Positions 5,254 to 6,491 of a DNA stretch of 6,491 nt are shown here, piece after piece. Position 1 is the first letter of the stretch. Each line of letters begins with the position of its first letter. The position numbers and the translations under genes are program-made. Source of the stretch: Gallionellales bacterium UBA7399 (GTDB lineage Bacteria > Pseudomonadota > Gammaproteobacteria > Burkholderiales > Gallionellaceae); assembly GCA_002470125.1 (NCBI GenBank), contig DKNB01000092.1, positions 6,160 to 12,650 of the forward strand. Direction: 5' to 3'. The notes under the pieces were generated by a model. That model saw nothing but the letters and a program-made list of their open reading frames with translations, did not search any database and was not told the DNA's origin.

Positions 5254-6405
5254 ATGTCCTCACTGCCCTCACCGTCACCCGAGGCTCGCACACATAGCGA
5301 CCAGCTGTGCAGCCTCATTCATCTCGAGATCGAACGACATGGCGGGTGGATCCCATTTTCTCGCTTCATGGAAATGGCCCTGTACTCACCGGGGATGGGC
5401 TACTACAGCGCGAGCACTCGCAAGTTTGGGGCGGCTGGGGACTTTGTTACAGCACCAGAGATTTCTTCGTTGTTTGGTCGCGCATTAGCACGGCAACTAA
5501 TTCAAATTATGGCACACAGCACCCCGCACATCATTGAGCTTGGTGCAGGCAGCGGCAAGCTGGCGGTTGATATACTACGAGAGCTGGAACGACAAGATAA
5601 TCTGCCCGAACGTTATGACATACTTGAGGTCAGCGCCGACTTGCGTGACCGGCAACGAGTGCTATTGCAAACACATCTGCCCCATTTGTTGGATCGCGTG
5701 CATTGGCTGGATGCAATGCCAGACAGCATCTCTGGTGTGCTGATTGCCAACGAAGTCTTGGATGCACTGCCGGTAGATTTAGTGCTGTGGACCGATGCGC
5801 AGCCGCTTGAACGGGGGGTGGCAAGCGCAGAAAAAGGGTTTTCATGGCAAGAGCGCTTGCCTGAAAGTTCAACACTATCGGAAATTACTCGAAAAATTAA
5901 TATGCCGGAGGGCTCGCTCAGCGAAGTTTCGCTTGCTGTACGTGGTCTAATCAGCAGTCTAAGCGAGCGCTTACACCAGGGCGTACTTTTGTTTATTGAC
6001 TACGGCTTCGGTGCAAGCGAGTACTACCATCCACAAAGAATACAAGGAACGCTTATGTGCCACTATCGTCATCACGCACACGGAGATCCATTTTTTCTGC
6101 CTGGCCTGCAAGACATCACCTCCCATGTCGACTTTACTGCCGTAGCAGAGACAGCGATTGATTCAGGATTAATCCTATACGGCTACACAACACAGGCTCA
6201 CTTCTTAATTAACGTGGGAATTACCGATTTGCTAGCGGAGGTCGACCCAAAGAATAGTCGCGATTACCTACCACTTTCTGCACAACTACAAACACTCACC
6301 AGCCCAGCGGAGATGGGTGAGCTTTTTAAATTCATCGCTGTTGGCAAGGGTGTAGACGTGCACCTGTGTGGATTTTCTTCTGGCGACAAGTCGCGTACTC
6401 TGTAG
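5254..6405 (+). CDS. SAM-dependent methyltransferase, MidA/NDUFAF7 family
   Basis: A 383-residue class I methyltransferase of the family that includes mitochondrial NDUFAF7, an arginine methyltransferase acting in complex I assembly. The bacterial substrate is unproven. The N-terminal YSPGMGYYS (44-52) and RKFGAAGDFVTAPEISSLFG (56-75) are family signatures. The SAM-binding motif is E95-L-G-A-G-S-G-K-L (ELGAGSGKLA). NEVLDALPV (166-174) is the conserved post-II segment. DYGFGASEYYHP (249-260), a G-T-L-M-C-H-Y-R-H-H stretch (265-274) and PGLQDITSHVDF (283-294) complete the family pattern. Length and order are normal and no residue appears missing. The first ATG is chosen because the next methionines fall inside the conserved region. 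No ribosome binding site is seen. It is divergent from the pteridine reductase-ttcA pair, a grouping I recall as common in betaproteobacteria. Confidence 0.93.
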   Translation: MSSLPSPSPEARTHSDQLCSLIHLEIERHGGWIPFSRFMEMALYSPGMGYYSASTRKFGAAGDFVTAPEISSLFGRALARQLIQIMAHSTPHIIELGAGSGKLAVDILRELERQDNLPERYDILEVSADLRDRQRVLLQTHLPHLLDRVHWLDAMPDSISGVLIANEVLDALPVDLVLWTDAQPLERGVASAEKGFSWQERLPESSTLSEITRKINMPEGSLSEVSLAVRGLISSLSERLHQGVLLFIDYGFGASEYYHPQRIQGTLMCHYRHHAHGDPFFLPGLQDITSHVDFTAVAETAIDSGLILYGYTTQAHFLINVGITDLLAEVDPKNSRDYLPLSAQLQTLTSPAEMGELFKFIAVGKGVDVHLCGFSSGDKSRTL

Positions 6406-6428
6406 CCTAGGCCCAAGCGCTCACATCT

Positions 6429-6485
6429 GGCGCCTCTCAGGTCAGTCGCTGAGCCGCCCTACTGAGGGTCTGCAACTTTTTTCTT
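6429..6485 (+). terminator. Inverted repeats and T-tract after the methyltransferase gene
   Basis: About 25 nt past the stop, GGCG-CTCAG (6429-6440) pairs with CTGAG-CGCC (6449-6458) with a small internal loop. A short CCCT/AGGG stem follows at 6457-6467, and then CTTTTTTCTT at 6476-6485. The T-tract is 9 nt away from the last stem, so this is a plausible but imperfect intrinsic terminator. Confidence 0.4.
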
Positions 6486-6491
6486 GGTCGC

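Noticed and set aside
6459..6491. Possible C-terminal tail of a leftward gene (ATKKKVADPQ then stop) entering from the right edge
   Set aside because: Only 10 codons are visible, and the other two minus frames are equally open for 15-17 codons, so no frame can be preferred. The same bases form the T-tract behind the methyltransferase.

Overview
The window looks like a chromosomal segment of a proteobacterium, most likely betaproteobacterial. This is an inference from three things: the cluster of a MidA/NDUFAF7-type methyltransferase, a PTR1/FolM-type pteridine reductase and TtcA; strong Shine-Dalgarno sites; and moderate GC with tight gene packing. No phage genes, transposase, CRISPR array, rRNA or tRNA was seen. 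All genes lie on the minus strand except the methyltransferase at the right end.

The right half (3600-6405) is housekeeping. The methyltransferase reads rightward from 5254. The pteridine reductase (GTG start at 5198) and ttcA (4448-3600) read leftward as a compact pair. The 55-bp gap between 5198 and 5254 should hold the divergent promoters. Positions 3231-3599 hold no protein gene I can support. They contain the ribosome binding site and probable promoter region of the next gene, a 14-bp A/T-flanked palindrome, and a GC-rich patch with two adjacent hairpins.

The left half (1-3230) is a c-type cytochrome locus read leftward. In transcription order it holds: a 34-residue single-helix membrane protein with a near-perfect ribosome binding site; a secreted diheme cytochrome of the c4 kind; two tandem terminator-like hairpins; a membrane-anchored monoheme cytochrome c resembling NorC; a 170-residue four-helix protein resembling only the N-terminal part of NorB/CcoN heme-copper oxidase subunit I; an envelope thioredoxin-fold protein with a CxxC motif; and a two-helix membrane protein that runs off the left edge. 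The last four are translationally packed, with a 20-nt overlap, a GTGA overlap and a 6-nt gap, so they very likely form one operon.

The best candidate for something undescribed is that module: a NorC-like cytochrome paired with a 'half' heme-copper subunit that lacks the helices for the catalytic site, plus a redox-active thioredoxin-like protein and an unknown membrane protein. It could be an electron-transfer or sensing complex, a heme/copper assembly factor, or a partner of a full oxidase or NO reductase elsewhere. The sequence alone does not decide between these.
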